From contig JASDFA010000016.1 in assembly GCA_035772735.1 (NCBI GenBank), positions 139,512,501-139,576,500 on the forward strand: a stretch of DNA of 64,000 nt, read 5' to 3'. The notes below the pieces were generated by a model, which worked only from the letters and a program-made list of their open reading frames with translations, was not told where the DNA came from and ran no database searches. Position 1 is the stretch's first letter, and each line of letters begins with the position of its first letter. This stretch comes from Datura wrightii. Taxonomy: Eukaryota; Streptophyta; Magnoliopsida; Solanales; Solanaceae. A program made the translations under genes and the position numbers. This document shows, in pieces, positions 23,599 through 36,024 of the stretch.

Positions 23599-25380
23599 TA
23601 AGTTATTTTCAGAGTGTATTAAGATAGGTTAAGTCATTCTAACCTATTCAAAAACCCATGCATGCAAGTTAGAGAGAGTTAGAGAGGAGATCAAGCCTTA
23701 GCTCTTCCAGTTCTGCTAAATTACTTCTTGGACAATTAGGAAAGTGTAAGAATCAACTATAATCAGGTATGTAGGGCTATGAGTGGGTGTTTTTGTTCAC
23801 ACCCATTCCAATCTCTCCTAATTCGTGAATTTTTTTTAAAATCTTATGGGGTTTTATCCTAAATCTTATGAAATTCTAATGATCTATCTATGGGTTACTA
23901 CTACTCATGTTTTACATCACATTTTACGAATCATGATTTGATTTTACCATTAATTCAATTATAAATTTATTGATTTCAATTTATATTAAATTATCCCTAA
24001 TTATGCATGTTTTATGATTAATCGAGTTATGATTCTTATCCTTATCTTTGATGTTCTTAAACCCATCATGATTTATGAGTTATGATATGGATTTATTCAA
24101 ATGACCATTATGAATGTATGATCTAAAAAGCATATACATGATTTACAAGTATGCATGAACCTCATGATTTACGATTTATGATTTTGGCCGACTCACGGGC
24201 CTTACCTTCATGGATAGTTCACGTATTTACCAGCGTGCCTATGATTATAATGATTTAATTATACCATGAATCTCGTATATATTATATTATGAGCATTACA
24301 TATGTTTTGGGAGTTGTATTAAACACCAAGTAGGTTCGGGGCCCAGGTTTTGCCCCGAATCTCAGAATACGTGCCATCGCGGGACATGATGATACCTCCC
24401 TTGAGACTGTCCCTTTTTTCCCAAATGGTCCTTTCATGTGTGATATCACGCCCTTCATGGTTCTACCCTTTTCAAGGTACGAACACCCTCCCAACTAGGT
24501 ATTTACAGGACGTGCTCCATGTGTGCTCATATGGGGTATGTCGGTTATATGAATCTCCTATTGTTCCTCATGATTTATGCATGGTTATGTTCATATGGTT
24601 TTGGCTCAAGTCATGTTCATTAAAGCTTTTCTCTTATGATTATGCATACAGTTACTTTACGAATGCTTGGAAAACCTTGAGCCTTATATTACACTATTAT
24701 ATTTATGTCATGAGCATGTTGTCCTACTCTTACACACTATTATGTATTTTAAATGTGCGTTTTACTTGCCTTGCATCCTCGATACATTCCACGTACTGTC
24801 CACATACTCCATGTTGTATCGTTTCATGATACAGGCCCCGACTCTCAAGCTTAGCCCAGTTCTTAGCCGGCCTTTCAGAGTTAGGATCCTACGCTCGTGG
24901 TGAGTCCTCATCTCCCGAAGACCATGTTTATCACATTTCTCTATGCATGTTCAGTTTTCTAGACTTATTGAGTTAGTTGGGGTTGTTGTCACATCAACCC
25001 TTCAGATATGTTAGAGGCTTTCAGACAATATGTAGTATTCAACTGTTATGTATGAAGTACGCTTTGCTTCCTATGTTATGTCATGTTTATGCTTCCACTA
25101 TGTTATTACTTTGAGTATTACTCTTTATTGATTGAGTTAGATGTATGCTCACCCTTCAGATATGTTAGAGGCTTGCAGACAATGTGTAGTTTCAACTGTT
25201 ATGTATGAAGTACGCTTCGCTTCCTATGGTATGTCATGTTTATGCTTCCACTATGTTATTACTTTGAGTATTACTCTTTATTGATTGAGTTAGATATATG
25301 CTCACACCATGGGTTGACTTGGAGTCTCTCGGGGCTCTTTGTCTTTTATTGCGACCCGGGTCTATGTTCGGGTCGTGACA
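23599..25380 (+). mobile_element. Element A: 5' LTR, truncated at its left end
   Basis: It aligns with the 3' LTR (30417-32543) from that LTR's position 30918 onward, so about the first 500 bp (U3 start) is missing. It ends GGTCGTGACA, followed by the primer-binding site. It is longer than the matching part of the 3' LTR because of a 154-bp tandem duplication (24998-25305). ORFs within it are not genes. Confidence 0.9.
24998..25305. repeat. 154-bp tandem duplication inside the 5' LTR of element A
   Basis: CCCTTCAGATATGTTAGAGG starts at 24998 and again at 25152. Both copies run through the TGTTATTACTTTGAG phrase to GATTGAGTTAGAT. The 3' LTR has one copy, so the duplication arose after element A inserted, or in its 5' LTR only. 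Confidence 0.92.
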
Positions 25381-25385
25381 AACTT

Positions 25386-25397
25386 CGTATCAGAGCC
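25386..25397 (+). other. Element A: primer-binding site
   Basis: CGTATCAGAGCC lies a few bases after the LTR end and resembles the TGGTATCAGAGC initiator tRNA-Met site of gypsy elements, with the first bases altered. Confidence 0.8.
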
Positions 25398-25589
25398 ATA
25401 GGTTTGAAGTGTCCTAGGGTATTTGAAAGACGCGTTAAGTAGAGTCTTTTTAGTGGGTGTGAAACGTGCCACACTTATGACGAAGAGGTTACGAGATGTT
25501 TAGTAAGTGTTTCCTTCTTTAATGATCTATGTCGTGCGATGAAATGTCTCCCTGTCCTTCTATCTCATGCTAATCGCGATTGCAGAATC

Positions 25590-26800
25590 ATGGCTCCACG
25601 CAGAGTTAACAGTAGGAGGAATGGGAATGGAAATGGACACGAGAACACTAATGGAGAGGGGCACCATCAGGCCCACCAGCCCATGAGAAGCTTGCACCAG
25701 AGCCGGCTACCCACACTGAATTCAGGGTAGCCACATAGATGCTAGTGTAGGCCTCGGTTACTCGGGTCAATCAATAAGCGGTGGTGCATCTCCCTAAGAA
25801 CAGGAATGCTGCGGTAGCTAGAGTCAAAGATTTTTTGAGAATGAACCCCCCAAAGTTGGGTCAATAGTAGATGAGTAGCCGCATGAATTCATTGATGAGA
25901 TTTTGAAGATCACCCAGGTCATGGGGGTGGCAAATGGGGATTGCGTTGACCTGGCCTTTTATCAGCTGAAAGGGGTTGCGGATATTTGGTTTAAAAAGTG
26001 GAAAGATAGTAGGGCAGTGGGAGCAGGCCCTATCAATTGGAAAGAGTTTCATGCAGCCTTTTTTGATCGGTTCTTCCCTCATGAGATGAGGGAACTGAAG
26101 GCGACCGAGTTTTTAAATCTAAAGTAGGGTGACATGTCAGTTTAGGAGTATGCTCTCGAGTTCACACGCTTATCCAAGTATGCACCAGAGTTAGTGGAAT
26201 ACTAGAGGGGTAGGGTGAGCCGATTTGTACATGGAGAGCCGGACTACCTGAATAAGGAATGTAGGATCGTCATGCTGCATCAGGACATGGATTTTCCCCA
26301 CGTAGTGTTACATGCCAAGCAGATGGAGACGGTGTATCTGAGGTAGAGAGAGACCAAGAGTTCCAGGATAGACAATTATGGGATTTCTCAACCTAGGTTA
26401 TGGGGCGGACATTACCAGCAGTCTCATCACAGGTCTTTTGCTCCAGCACCATCATCAGCTAGTGCACCATCTAGATCACGAGGTGATTGGAGAGGCAGGG
26501 CTTCAAATTCGAGGGTCAGGGTAGAATGCAGATAGAGCGCACCTTCCCAGCCTATGAAAGGTGCGGCAAGAACCACCCAGAGAGGTTCTTAGTTGGCTAA
26601 AATGCTTGTTTCCGGTGTGAAAAACCCCAACACAAACTCAGGGGTTGCCCTTCGGCCAGATCAGGGGGCGACGAAGCCCGTATACTAGCTTCTAGTTCTG
26701 TCACTCTAGAAGCACGTCCCTCCTAGCAGGGCACTTCGACTAGTTCAGCTGGCGCTCATTGTCGAAATAGGTTCTATGCCCTGGCGACCCGTCAGGAGCA
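25590..26800 (+). pseudogene. Element A: Ty3/gypsy gag
   Basis: It starts MAPRRVNSRRNGNGNGHEN at 25590. The capsid part reads in another frame: MGVANGDCVDLAFYQLKGVA and FHAAFFDRFFPHEMRELKA (25903-26127), the retrotransposon gag domain. A CCHC knuckle (CFRCEKPQHKLRGC) lies near 26610-26655. Stops within the capsid part are TAG in place of expected Gln codons, consistent with C-to-T change, and at least two frameshifts occur. The protein would coat element RNA in particles. Protease follows. Confidence 0.85.
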
Positions 26801-26816
26801 GGAGATTTCCCCCGAT

Positions 26817-27230
26817 GTGGTTACTGGCATCTTATTAGTTTTTCACCTTGATATTTATGCTTTGTTAGATCTCGGGGCTACCTTGTCTTTTGTGACACCT
26901 TACATGGCTAGTAGTTTCGGAGTCAGTCCCGAGATCTTGTTAGAACCTTTCTCAGTATCTACTCTAGTGGGTGACTTAGTCGTAGCTAGACGTGTATATA
27001 GAGGTTGCCCGGTCACAGTCCTTCAGAAAATCACCTTAGCAGATCTAGTAGAGTTATCCATGACTGACTTCGATATTATTCTCGGTATGGATTAGTTGTA
27101 TGTGCGTTATGCTTCTATTAATTGTAGAACTAGTGTGGTGGAGTTCCGCTTTTCGGGTGAGTTAGTCTTGAAGTGGAAGGGTAGTCGGCCGTGCCTGTAG
27201 GTCATTTTTATTTCTTATCTTAAGGCTAGG
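26817..27230 (+). pseudogene. Element A: aspartic protease
   Basis: The catalytic loop is LLDLGATLSFVT (the family pattern is D-S/P-GA-T/S) at about 26865-26895; the catalytic Asp is kept. The DFDIILGMD block ends at 27095 and is followed by a stop where Trp is expected. Then the YASINCRTSVVEFRF-like block runs to about 27200 in frame. It would process Gag-Pol. Confidence 0.85.
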
Positions 27231-27233
27231 AAG

Positions 27234-28240
27234 ATGATTTCCAAGGGTTGTGTGTATCATCTAGTTAGGGTTAAGGATGTTAAGTCTGAGACCCCGACTA
27301 TCCAGTTAGTTCCAGAAGTATGCGAGTATCCAGAAGTGTTCCCTAATAATTTACCGGGTGTACCTCCCGAGAGGGAAATCAATTTTGGTATTGCCCTTCT
27401 TCCCGACACCCAACCTATATCTATTCCTCCCTCAAAAATGGCTCCGCCGAGCTAAAAGAGTTGAAGGAGTAGTTGAAGTATCTATTGGATAAGGGTTTCA
27501 TTAGATCGAGAGAATCCCCATGGGGTGCACCAGTTCTCTTTGTCCGGAATAAAGATGGTTCCCTTCGTATGTGAATCGATTATCGGCAATTGAACAAGGT
27601 CACCGTCAAGAACAGGTATCCTCTACCCAGGATTGATGATTTATTTGACCAACTTCAGGGTGCCAAGTGTTTTTCAAAGATAGATCTCAAATTTGGGTAC
27701 CATCAGCTCAGATTTCGGGAGAGTGACATCCTAAACATAGCCTTCAGGACGCGGTATGGTCATTATGAGTTTGTAGTTATGTCTTTTGTGCTAACGAATG
27801 CTCCTGAAGCTTTTATGGACTTGATGAATAGGGTGTTCAAGCCATACTTGGATATGTTCGTGATTGTGTTTATTGATGACATCCTGATATACTCTCGAAG
27901 CGAGGAGGAGCATGCTGCTCATTTGAGAGTAGTGCTACAGACTCTCAAGGATCGCCAATTATATGCCAAATTCAGCAAGTGCAAGTTTTGGTTGAACTCT
28001 GTGGCATTTTTGGGCCATGTGGTATCAAGCGAGGGCATAAATATGAACTCTCAGAAAATAGATGCCATGAAGAATTGGCCTAGATCGGTGAATCCTTCAG
28101 AGATTCGGAGCTTTTTGGGTATAGCTGGATACTATCAGAGATTTTTGGAAGGTTTCTCATCTATTGCAGCACCCTTGACCAAATTGACACAAAAGAAGGT
28201 GAAATTCCAATGGTTGGAGGCTTGTGAGAGGAGATTTTAG
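27234..28240 (+). pseudogene. Element A: reverse transcriptase
   Basis: Order of parts: linker MISKGCVYHLVRVKD, then LPGVPPEREI. RT follows with VTVKNRYPLPRIDDLFDQLQ at about 27598-27655 and a SKIDLKFGYHQLRFRE block. The catalytic FIDDILIYS is at about 27869-27895, then SKCKFWLNSVAFLGHVVS and FLGIAGYYQRFLEGFS. Two or more stops (near 27455 and 27570) interrupt the first part; 27590-28240 is open for 216 codons. RT copies element RNA into DNA. Confidence 0.92.
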
Positions 28241-28243
28241 GAG

Positions 28244-28770
28244 TTGAATGCTTTACTTACCTCAACAACAGTGTTGACCCTACCCGAGGGAACCTATGGG
28301 TTCGTGGTGTATTGTGATGCTTCGCGGATTGAACTTGGGTGTATATTGATGCAGCACGAGAAGTTTATAGCATATGCCTCTAGAAAGCTGAAAGTTCATG
28401 AGAAGAACTACCCGACCCATGATCTTGAATTAGCCGTGGTGGTATTCACCTTGAAGATATGGAGACATTATTTTTACGGGGTTCACATGGATGTGTTTAC
28501 GGACCATAAGAGTTTACAATATGTGTTTACCCAGAAGGATCTCAATCTTCAGCAAAGGAGGTGGTTAGAGTTACCTAAGGACTATGATGAGTGTGCTTTA
28601 CCATCTGGGCAAGGCCAATGTAGTAACGGACACACTTAGCGGACTCTCCATGGAGAGTGTGTCCCATGTGGGTGAGGGTAAAAAGGAGCTGGTGAAGGAT
28701 GTACATCGACTTGCAAGGTTGGGAGTTAGGTTCGATGACTCGACTGATGGTGGCGTTATTGTTTAGAACG
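28244..28770 (+). pseudogene. Element A: RNase H
   Basis: The open part reads FVVYCDASRIELGCILMQH, ASRKLKVHEKNYPTHDLEL, KIWRHYFYGVHMDVFTDHKS and LQYVFTQKDLNLQQRRWLEL. A frame change then leads to the SVLYHLGKANVVTDTLSGLS block (28584-28766). This is a complete set of gypsy RNase H motifs with one frameshift. A stop (FQ to F*) separates it from RT. Confidence 0.9.
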
Positions 28771-28779
28771 GATCATAAT

Positions 28780-29700
28780 CGTTCTTGGTGATTGATTTAA
28801 AAGCTAGAAAAGATGAGAACCCAATTTTGGTTAAAATTAATGGATGTCGTTCAGAATCAGAAAGTAGAGGTTTTCTCCAAAGGAGAAGGTGGTATGCTTT
28901 GATACCAGGATCGCTTATGTGTTTCGGATGTTGATGATTTGAGGAGCCGGATGTTGCATGAGGCTCATGAATCTAGGTATTCAATCCATCCAGGTGCCAC
29001 CAAGATGTATCGTGGCTTACGGGAAGTCTATTAGTGGAATGACATGAAGAAGGACATCGCGGAGTTTGTAGCTAAGTGTCCAAACTGTCAGTGAGTGAAG
29101 GTCGAGCACTAGAGACCAGGGGGTGTGCTTCAGGATATCGGTATTCCTACTTGGAAATGGAAGAAATCAATATGTACTTCATCACAAGTTTTCCTCGTAC
29201 TCGTTGGCAATGTGACTCCATCTCGGTTGTCGTAGATAGGTTGACCAAGGCCGCTAATTTTCTACCTGTCAAAATGACGGATTTGGCTGAGGATTATGTC
29301 AACTATATATCCGGGAGCTAGTTTGGTTGCATGGATTTCCCTTATCCATCATTTCAGACAGAGGTACCCAATTTACCTATTAGTTTTGGAGGTCGTTTCA
29401 AAAAGGACTGGGTACTCAGGTTAAGCTCAGCACAACATTTCACCCACAAATGGATGGTCAAGCAGAGAGAAAAATTCAGAAGCTCGAGGACATGTTGAGA
29501 GCATGCGTGATTGACTTCAAAGGTAGTTTGGATGATCATTTGCTTCCTATCAAGTTTGCATACAGGATCTCTATGGGCGGAGATGTAGATCACCTATTAG
29601 TTGGTTCAAAGTTAGTGAAGCTGTGATGATAGGACCAGATTCAGTCCATAAGGATATGGAGAAGGTTCAACTCGTACGAGACAGGTTGAAAACAACTTAA
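28780..29700 (+). pseudogene. Element A: integrase core
   Basis: The HHCC region is recognisable across frames (HEAHESRYSIHPG-like block near 28955-28990, then a KCPNC block near 29075). The catalytic core follows (SVVVDRLTKAANFLPVKMTD near 29230-29290, then the ISDRG-like block near 29355). Multiple stops and frame changes break the gene. The integrase would insert element DNA. Confidence 0.82.
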
Positions 29701-29724
29701 AGTTTCCAAAAGTCCTATGCCGAT

Positions 29725-30171
29725 GTGATAAGGATAGAACTCGAGTTCGAAGTGGATGATTGGATGTTTTTGAAGGTGTCTTCCATGAAGGGAGTAATAC
29801 GGTTTGGACAGAAAGGAAAACTCAGCATTCATTACGTTGGCCCCTACCATATTGTGAAACGGTTTGGAAAGGTGGCATATGAATTGGAGTTGCCCTCAGA
29901 ATTAGCTTCTATGCATCCTGTATTCCATGTATCGCTCTTAAAGAAGTGTTTAGGTGACCCAACTCTAGTTGTCCTGATGGATAGTGTCAGTTATAAGGAG
30001 GTCTCGGTGGAAATGCTGGATTGTCAATTTCGAAAGCTAAGGAACAAGGAAGTATCTTTGTTCAAAGTGTTATGGAGGAATCGGCATGTTGAAGGAGATA
30101 CTTGGGAAACCGAAGCAGACATGATGGCTAGATACGCACATCTATTCTCTACAGGCTTAGTTTCATCTTGA
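29725..30171 (+). pseudogene. Element A: integrase C-terminus with chromodomain
   Basis: A 148-codon open stretch reads from LEFEVDDWMFLKVSSMKGV through KLSIHYVGPYHIVKRFGKVA (SH3-like part) and LPSELASMHPVFHVSLLKK. It then runs into the chromodomain (FRKLRNKEVSLFKVLWRNRH, ..VEGDTWETEADM) and ends YAHLFSTGLVSS. This identifies A as a chromovirus-type (Tekay/Del-like) gypsy element, which targets chromatin through the chromodomain. This is the C-terminal end of pol. Confidence 0.9.
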
Positions 30172-30403
30172 GGTACCAATTTTTCCCTAGTACCCTAATT
30201 AGTTTTCATGATCAGTTCATGTGCCCAAGTTTCTTTTATGTATATAGATGCATGTATGATTTGTGAATTCAGTTCAGTTATGTAGCTTGAATCGGAGATA
30301 GTCATTCCGTTAGTTTTCTGCTTAAATGATCAGTATTTGAGTATGATGATTGTATTTTTCTGCACTTCTGTAAGATTTTCAACATTCAAGGACGAATATT
30401 CCC

Positions 30404-30416
30404 AAGAGGGAGATAT
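30404..30416 (+). other. Element A: polypurine tract
   Basis: AAGAGGGAGATAT precedes TGTTATAACC, the start of the 3' LTR. This position and composition are standard for plus-strand priming. Confidence 0.85.
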
Positions 30417-32543
30417 TGTTATAACCTGGAAGCCCAAAGATAAGACCTAGGAGTTAAAACGGAGAAAATTTTGAAATCTGGCATTAGGTCACAGAACGGG
30501 TCATGATGTGACCCGGGATAGACCACGAGTCAGGAGATAACTCGTGGTGAGGCTCAAGATGTGAGTATAAAATTTGGGATTTAAGGTCCCCAAGGACAAG
30601 TCGTGATCAGACCCACGACTCGTTGAGTCAGTCGTGGAAAGTGGTGACTGAGAAGGAGAAGGGAGATGGCAATGTACACCTTGGAAGGACCCCACGATTT
30701 GTGGTTAGTCACCATGATTCATGGGATGGGTCGTGGTAAACAGATAGAAATTAATTGAAATTTAGGGCAGTGCATGTGATGGATGATGCCACGAGTCGTT
30801 GCCTTGAGTAACGAGTTGTTAGGTCCCTCGTGGGGACTGACGAGCAGTTATTTGTTCTGAAATTATTAAGGGTATTCTTGTCATTCCTATGCTCTAAGGT
30901 CCTATACTACGTCATTTTAAGTTATTTTCAGAGTATTAAGATAGGTTAAGTCAGTCTAACCTATTAAAAAACCCACACATGCAAGTTAGAGAGAGTTAGA
31001 GAGGAGATCAAGCCTTAGCCCTTCCAATTCCTTTCAAATCCTTCTTGGGCAATCATGAAAGTGTAAGAATTAGCTATAATTAGGTATATAGGGTTATGAG
31101 TGGGTGTTTTCATTCACACCCAAGCCCAATCTCTCCTAATTCATGAAGTTTAGTTTCAAAATCTTATGGGGTTTTATCCTAAATCTTACAAAATTCTAAT
31201 GATTTATCTATATGTTACTACTTCTCATGTTTTGCATCACATTTTACGAATCATGATTATATTTTACCATTAATTCAATTATAAATTTAGTTTTTCAATT
31301 TCTATTAAATTATGCCTAATTATACATGTTCTATGATGAATCGAGTTATGATTCTTACCCTTGTTTTTGATGTTCTTAAACCCATCACGATTTATGAGTT
31401 ATGATATGGATTTATTCAAATGCACATTATGAATGTTTGATCTAAAAAGCATATATATGATTTACTAGTATGCATGAACCTCATAATTTATGATTTATGA
31501 TTTTGGCCGACTCTCGGGTCTTACCATCATAGCTAGTTCACGTATTTACAAGTATGCCTATGATTACCATAATTTAACTAGCCCATGAATCTCATATATA
31601 TTATATTATGAGCACTATATATGTTTTGGAGAATTATTTAAGACCGAGTAGGTTTGGGGTCCAGGTGTTGTCACAAATCTCAGAACTACGTGCCACTGTA
31701 GGATATAATGGGACCTCCCTTGAGACTGTCCCCTTTTTTCCAAATGGGACTTTCATGTGTGATATCACTCCAATTATAGTTGTACTCTTGGAAAGGTACG
31801 AACACCCTCCCGACTAGGGATTTACAGGTCGGGCTCCATGAATGCTCATATGGGGTATGTCGGTTATAAGAATCTCTCATTGTTCCTCATGATTTATGCA
31901 TGGTTATGTTCATACGAATTTGGCTGAAGTCATATTTAATAAAGCTTTTCTCTTATGATTATGCATATTTAATTTATGAATGCTTTGAAAACCTTGAGCC
32001 TTATATTACACTATGATATTTATGTCATGAGCATGTTGTCCTACTCTTACGCACTTTTATTTATTTTAAATATCCGTTTTACTTGCCTTGCATACTTGGT
32101 ACATTCCACGTACTAACTGCATACTCTATGCTGTATCATTTCATGATACAGGACCTGACTCTCAGACTCAGCCCCGTCCTTAGCCATCCTTTCAGAGTTA
32201 GCATCCTATGCTCGTGGTGATCCTCATCTCCCGAGGACCATGTTTATCAGATTTCTCTATGCATGTTCAGTTTTCTAGACCTATCGAGTTAGTTGGGGCT
32301 GTTGTCCCATCAACCCATCTGATATGTTAGAGGCTTTCAGACTATGTGTAGTATTCAACTTTTATGTATGAAGTACGCTTAGTTTCCTATGTTATGTCAT
32401 GTTTATGCTTCTGATATGTTATTACATTGAGTATTACTCTTTATTGATTGAATTAAATGTATGCTCACTCCATGGGTCGACATGGAGTCTCTCGGGTCTC
32501 CTTGTCCTATGTTGTGACCAGGATCTACGTTCGGGTCGTGACA
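30417..32543 (+). mobile_element. Element A: 3' LTR, 2127 bp
   Basis: It starts TGTTATAACC and ends GGGTCGTGACA. It is followed by GAGCT in the integrase of element D, the presumed target-site copy. U3 holds a cluster of CACGAGTC / ACTCGTGG dyads at about 30510-30840. R/U5 matches 23599-25380 with small differences and without the 154-bp duplication. Confidence 0.92.
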
Positions 32544-33380
32544 GAGCTGATGTTGAGAGAGGCTCATAGCTTTCGGTATTCCATCCATCCAGGTTCCACC
32601 AAGATGTATCATGAATTATAGGAAGTCTACTAGCGGAATGGCATGAAGAAGGACATCGTGAGTTTGTGGCTAAGTGTTCGAATTATCAACAGGCAAAGGT
32701 TGAGCATCATAGGTCGGAAGGTATGCTACAGTATATTAGTATTCCTACTTGGAAATGGGAAGTGATCAATATGGACTTCATTACAGGTTTGCCGCATACA
32801 CGAGGACAATATGATTCTATATGGGTGATTGCAGACCGGATGACCAAGTCAGCACATTTCCTACTAGTTAAGACTATAGATTCAGCCGTGGATTATGCTA
32901 GAATTTACATTTGGTAATTAGTTAGGTTTCATGGGGTTCCATTGTCCATTATTTATGATAGAGATACATAGTTCACTCTCAGTTCTGGAAGTCATTTCAG
33001 GAGGGCCTGGGTACTAAGGTCAAGCTTAGCATAGCTTTTCACCTGTAGACAAATGGTTATGCCGAGCGGACCATTCAGACTCTTAAGGACATGTTGAGAG
33101 CTTTCGTGATTGATTTCAAGGGTAGTTTGGATGATCAGTACCTCTCATTGAGTTTTCTTACAATAACAATTATCGCTCCAGTATTCAGATGGTTCCATTT
33201 GAGGCTCTTTATAAGTAGAGATATAGATCACCTATTAGATTGTTCGAGGTAGGTGAGCTACATTAATAGGACTCAATTCAGTTGAGAAAGTTCAGATCAT
33301 CCAAGAGAGGCTGAGGACAACATAGACTCGTTAGAAATTATATGCTGATGTTAGGAGGAGAGAGCTTGAGTTTGAGGTCG
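32544..33380 (+). pseudogene. Element D: integrase, 5' part cut off by element A
   Basis: The sequence enters gypsy integrase just before the zinc-binding block (REAHSFRYSIHPGSTKMYHE-like). It continues through VINMDFITGLPHTRGQYDSI and WVIADRMTKSAHFLLVKTID (32666-32917), then in other frames to a QIVPFEALY-like block near 33190. Everything upstream of integrase is absent. A's 3' LTR ends exactly at this point. Confidence 0.85.
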
Positions 33381-33800
33381 ACGATTGGGTGTTTCTAAAG
33401 GTGTCTCCCATGAAGAGAGTTTTGAGGTTTGGCAAGAAAGGAAGCTTAGTCCCCGATTTGTTGGTCCTTACAGGATTTTGAGGCGAATTGGCAAAGTGGA
33501 TTATGAGTTGGAGTTACCAGCAGAGTCATCTTCAGTGCATCCAAGTTTTCCATTTGCTTTTTTAAGAAGTGCATTAGTGATCCAGCTCTAGTTGTTCTGG
33601 TAGAGACCATTGGGGTGAAAGATAATCTTACATATGAGGAGGTTCCAGTTGAGATCCTTGATTGTCAAATTCAAAAGTTGAGGAATAAGGAGGTAGCTTC
33701 AGTGAAGGTTTTCTGGAGAAATCAACTAGTTGAGGGAGCTACGTAGGAAGCCAAAGAAAATATGATCGCTAGATGCTCGCTTCTTTTTGCTTCCAGCTAA
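33381..33800 (+). pseudogene. Element D: integrase C-terminus and chromodomain
   Basis: Reads RKLSPRFVGPYRILRRIGKV and YELELPAESSSVHPSF in one frame. After a frameshift it continues with a chromodomain-like tail (KLRNKEVASVKVFWRNQ-like) to about 33800. Homologous to A 29725-30171 and G 55251-54793, so D is a sister chromovirus. Confidence 0.85.
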
Positions 33801-34057
33801 GTTCCAGTATGACGTACCGATTTCCTCCTTAGTAATCTATTCACTTTTATGTCAAGTACATGTCTCTCAGTTCCTTTCATGTCTTAGCATGCATGTATGT
33901 TTCATGAATTTAGTTCAGTCATGTATATCAGTCCCGAGTTAATCACTCCATCAGTTTTCAATTGATAGCTATTCAGTTCTGGGATTGTAGTTATTTTCCT
34001 ATCCTTTTAGCTTAGTTAGCCTTTATTCAAGGACATATGATCCCAAGGTGGAGACAA

Positions 34058-36024
34058 TGTAATACCATGAAAGTCCCTAAGATTAGATCTGAGACTTGTA
34101 GTAGAAACAAATAGGAAAAATGGCACCAGACCATTGGATAAACCACAGGACTAGCCCTCTTTTGGACCCACAACTCATTTGTTCTCCCGTGGTGGAGAAT
34201 TTCTGATAAATGTAAAAATTCACCCAAAATCAACAAATTGATTATATAACCCGATTTTAGATTATACCAACCATTCATTCTAGTCATTGGAGAATGTTTA
34301 GAGTGTGATTAGAGCAGAAGCAGGGTTCAACAAGTGAACCCACAAGCCGTTGGTTGGACCAATGACCCATCGTATGGATTGTAGGTTCTGCCTGCTGGAA
34401 TTTTTAATTCAGCAGTTCAAGGGTATAATGGTAAAATCCTATGCTTTTAACTTCTATATGATGTCATTTTAAGCTTCCTAAAGGCCTGATTAAAGGGTTA
34501 TACTTAGCCTAAGCCCTCATCCTTTTCAAACACCGTATGTTAGAAATTCTCTCTCAATGAAGAGCTAGGGTTCATCATCTTCTCCTTCTTAATTTCCCTT
34601 GGGTCTTCAAATCACATCAAGGATTCATCAAGCCTAGGTAAGTAGGATCATGAATGGAGAATTTCATCCATCCTCATTCACAAACCCTTCTCAATTTCAT
34701 AAATTCAAGTCTGCAATCACGTTTTATGGAATTATTAGGGTCATATCTAATTTAGATAAAATCTCTTATGATCTTCTACGAATTCAACTCTTTCATGATT
34801 TAATTCTTTTTTTATGATTATGACTGCATGTTTTCTATAAGAATCCACTATGAACCTATGTTTCTCAAGTTATGAGTATTTACTTAACTATGCATGAATT
34901 TCATGAATCTCAAGTTTATGTATCATGGACGAATCAACGATATTGTTTTCATGGCTAGTTCACGTATGTCAAGTATGCTTATGGCTTTCATGTTTTCTAA
35001 TTTTCCCATGCAAAACCAAGTATGTTTCACGATTATAACTATAAGCAATATGCATATTTTGGGAGTAGTATTTAGCATTGAGTAGACCAGGGTTCAGTGT
35101 ATCCAGGTCTCAAACTACGTGTCACCATTGGGATATTCATGATTGGGGCCTCACTAGAGAGTGTTCCCATGCCCAAATGGGCTCACGAGGGATATTATTC
35201 CTTTATTGTTCTTTGGCCTTGCAAGGCTTAGGATGACTTTGTCAACTTGAGTGAGATAGTTGGGCATCATGTGCTCATTCATGATGGTGTCTATTATAAG
35301 AATCTCCTATTGTTACTCATGTTTTAAAATATTCATGTTCAGGATTTATGATATCATGTTTTATAGTATATTTGACCCATTCAACAGTTTATGAGCTTTT
35401 ACTTACGATTTCAAACATGTTAAACTGTATGATTGTACATTCAAAACCTTGTGTCGTTATGCTTCAGTTTATAATGAAAAACTCATGTTTATGACTATCT
35501 AACAATTATTATCTTAGCATGTGGTCCTTACTCACATGTTTTATTTAATATACATACTCAGTAAATTAAAGTATTGACCACAAAATTCTATGTTATATCA
35601 TCTCATGACATAGGTTCGGGTGATTACTCCTAGCCTCGCGGTTAAATTTACTCATGATCCAGTCCAATTCAACTCTTGGTGATTCCTCATGATTCGAGGA
35701 CATCAGTTTTGATGCATGTATGTTCTTTTTATGTATTTTAATTTTCAAACTGTAGTAAAGCTAGTTGGGGGTGTTTTCCCATTAGCTCATCCTATGACTA
35801 GAGGCTTTCTAGACAGCTATGTTTGGATGATTCAGCGGTGTTGATTTGTGGTTCCGTATGTTTTATGACATCTTAGATTTCTTATTAGTTATGATATGCT
35901 AAGGTTGTATTTCCTCTTAGTTTATGCTCAATAATGTTCTATGTACATTTCATGGGTTATCTTGGAGCTAGTCGTGGTTCTAAGTCTCATGATACTATCC
36001 GAGGTCTATGCTCGGATCGTAAGA
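34058..36024 (+). mobile_element. Element D: 3' LTR, about 1967 bp
   Basis: After a degraded polypurine tract (CCAAGGTGGAGACAA) the LTR starts TGTAATACCATGAAAGTCCC. It ends near GGATCGTAAGA at 36024, where GGTCGTGACA would be expected, so the right terminus is mutated. Only a few ACTCGT-like dyads are seen near 34150-34380. The next sequence is Athila-like gag on the other strand. Confidence 0.78.

Noticed and set aside
24350..24903. ORFs of 159 and 78 aa in element A's left LTR
   Set aside because: Inside LTR R/U5, broken in the right LTR copy, not conserved as protein.
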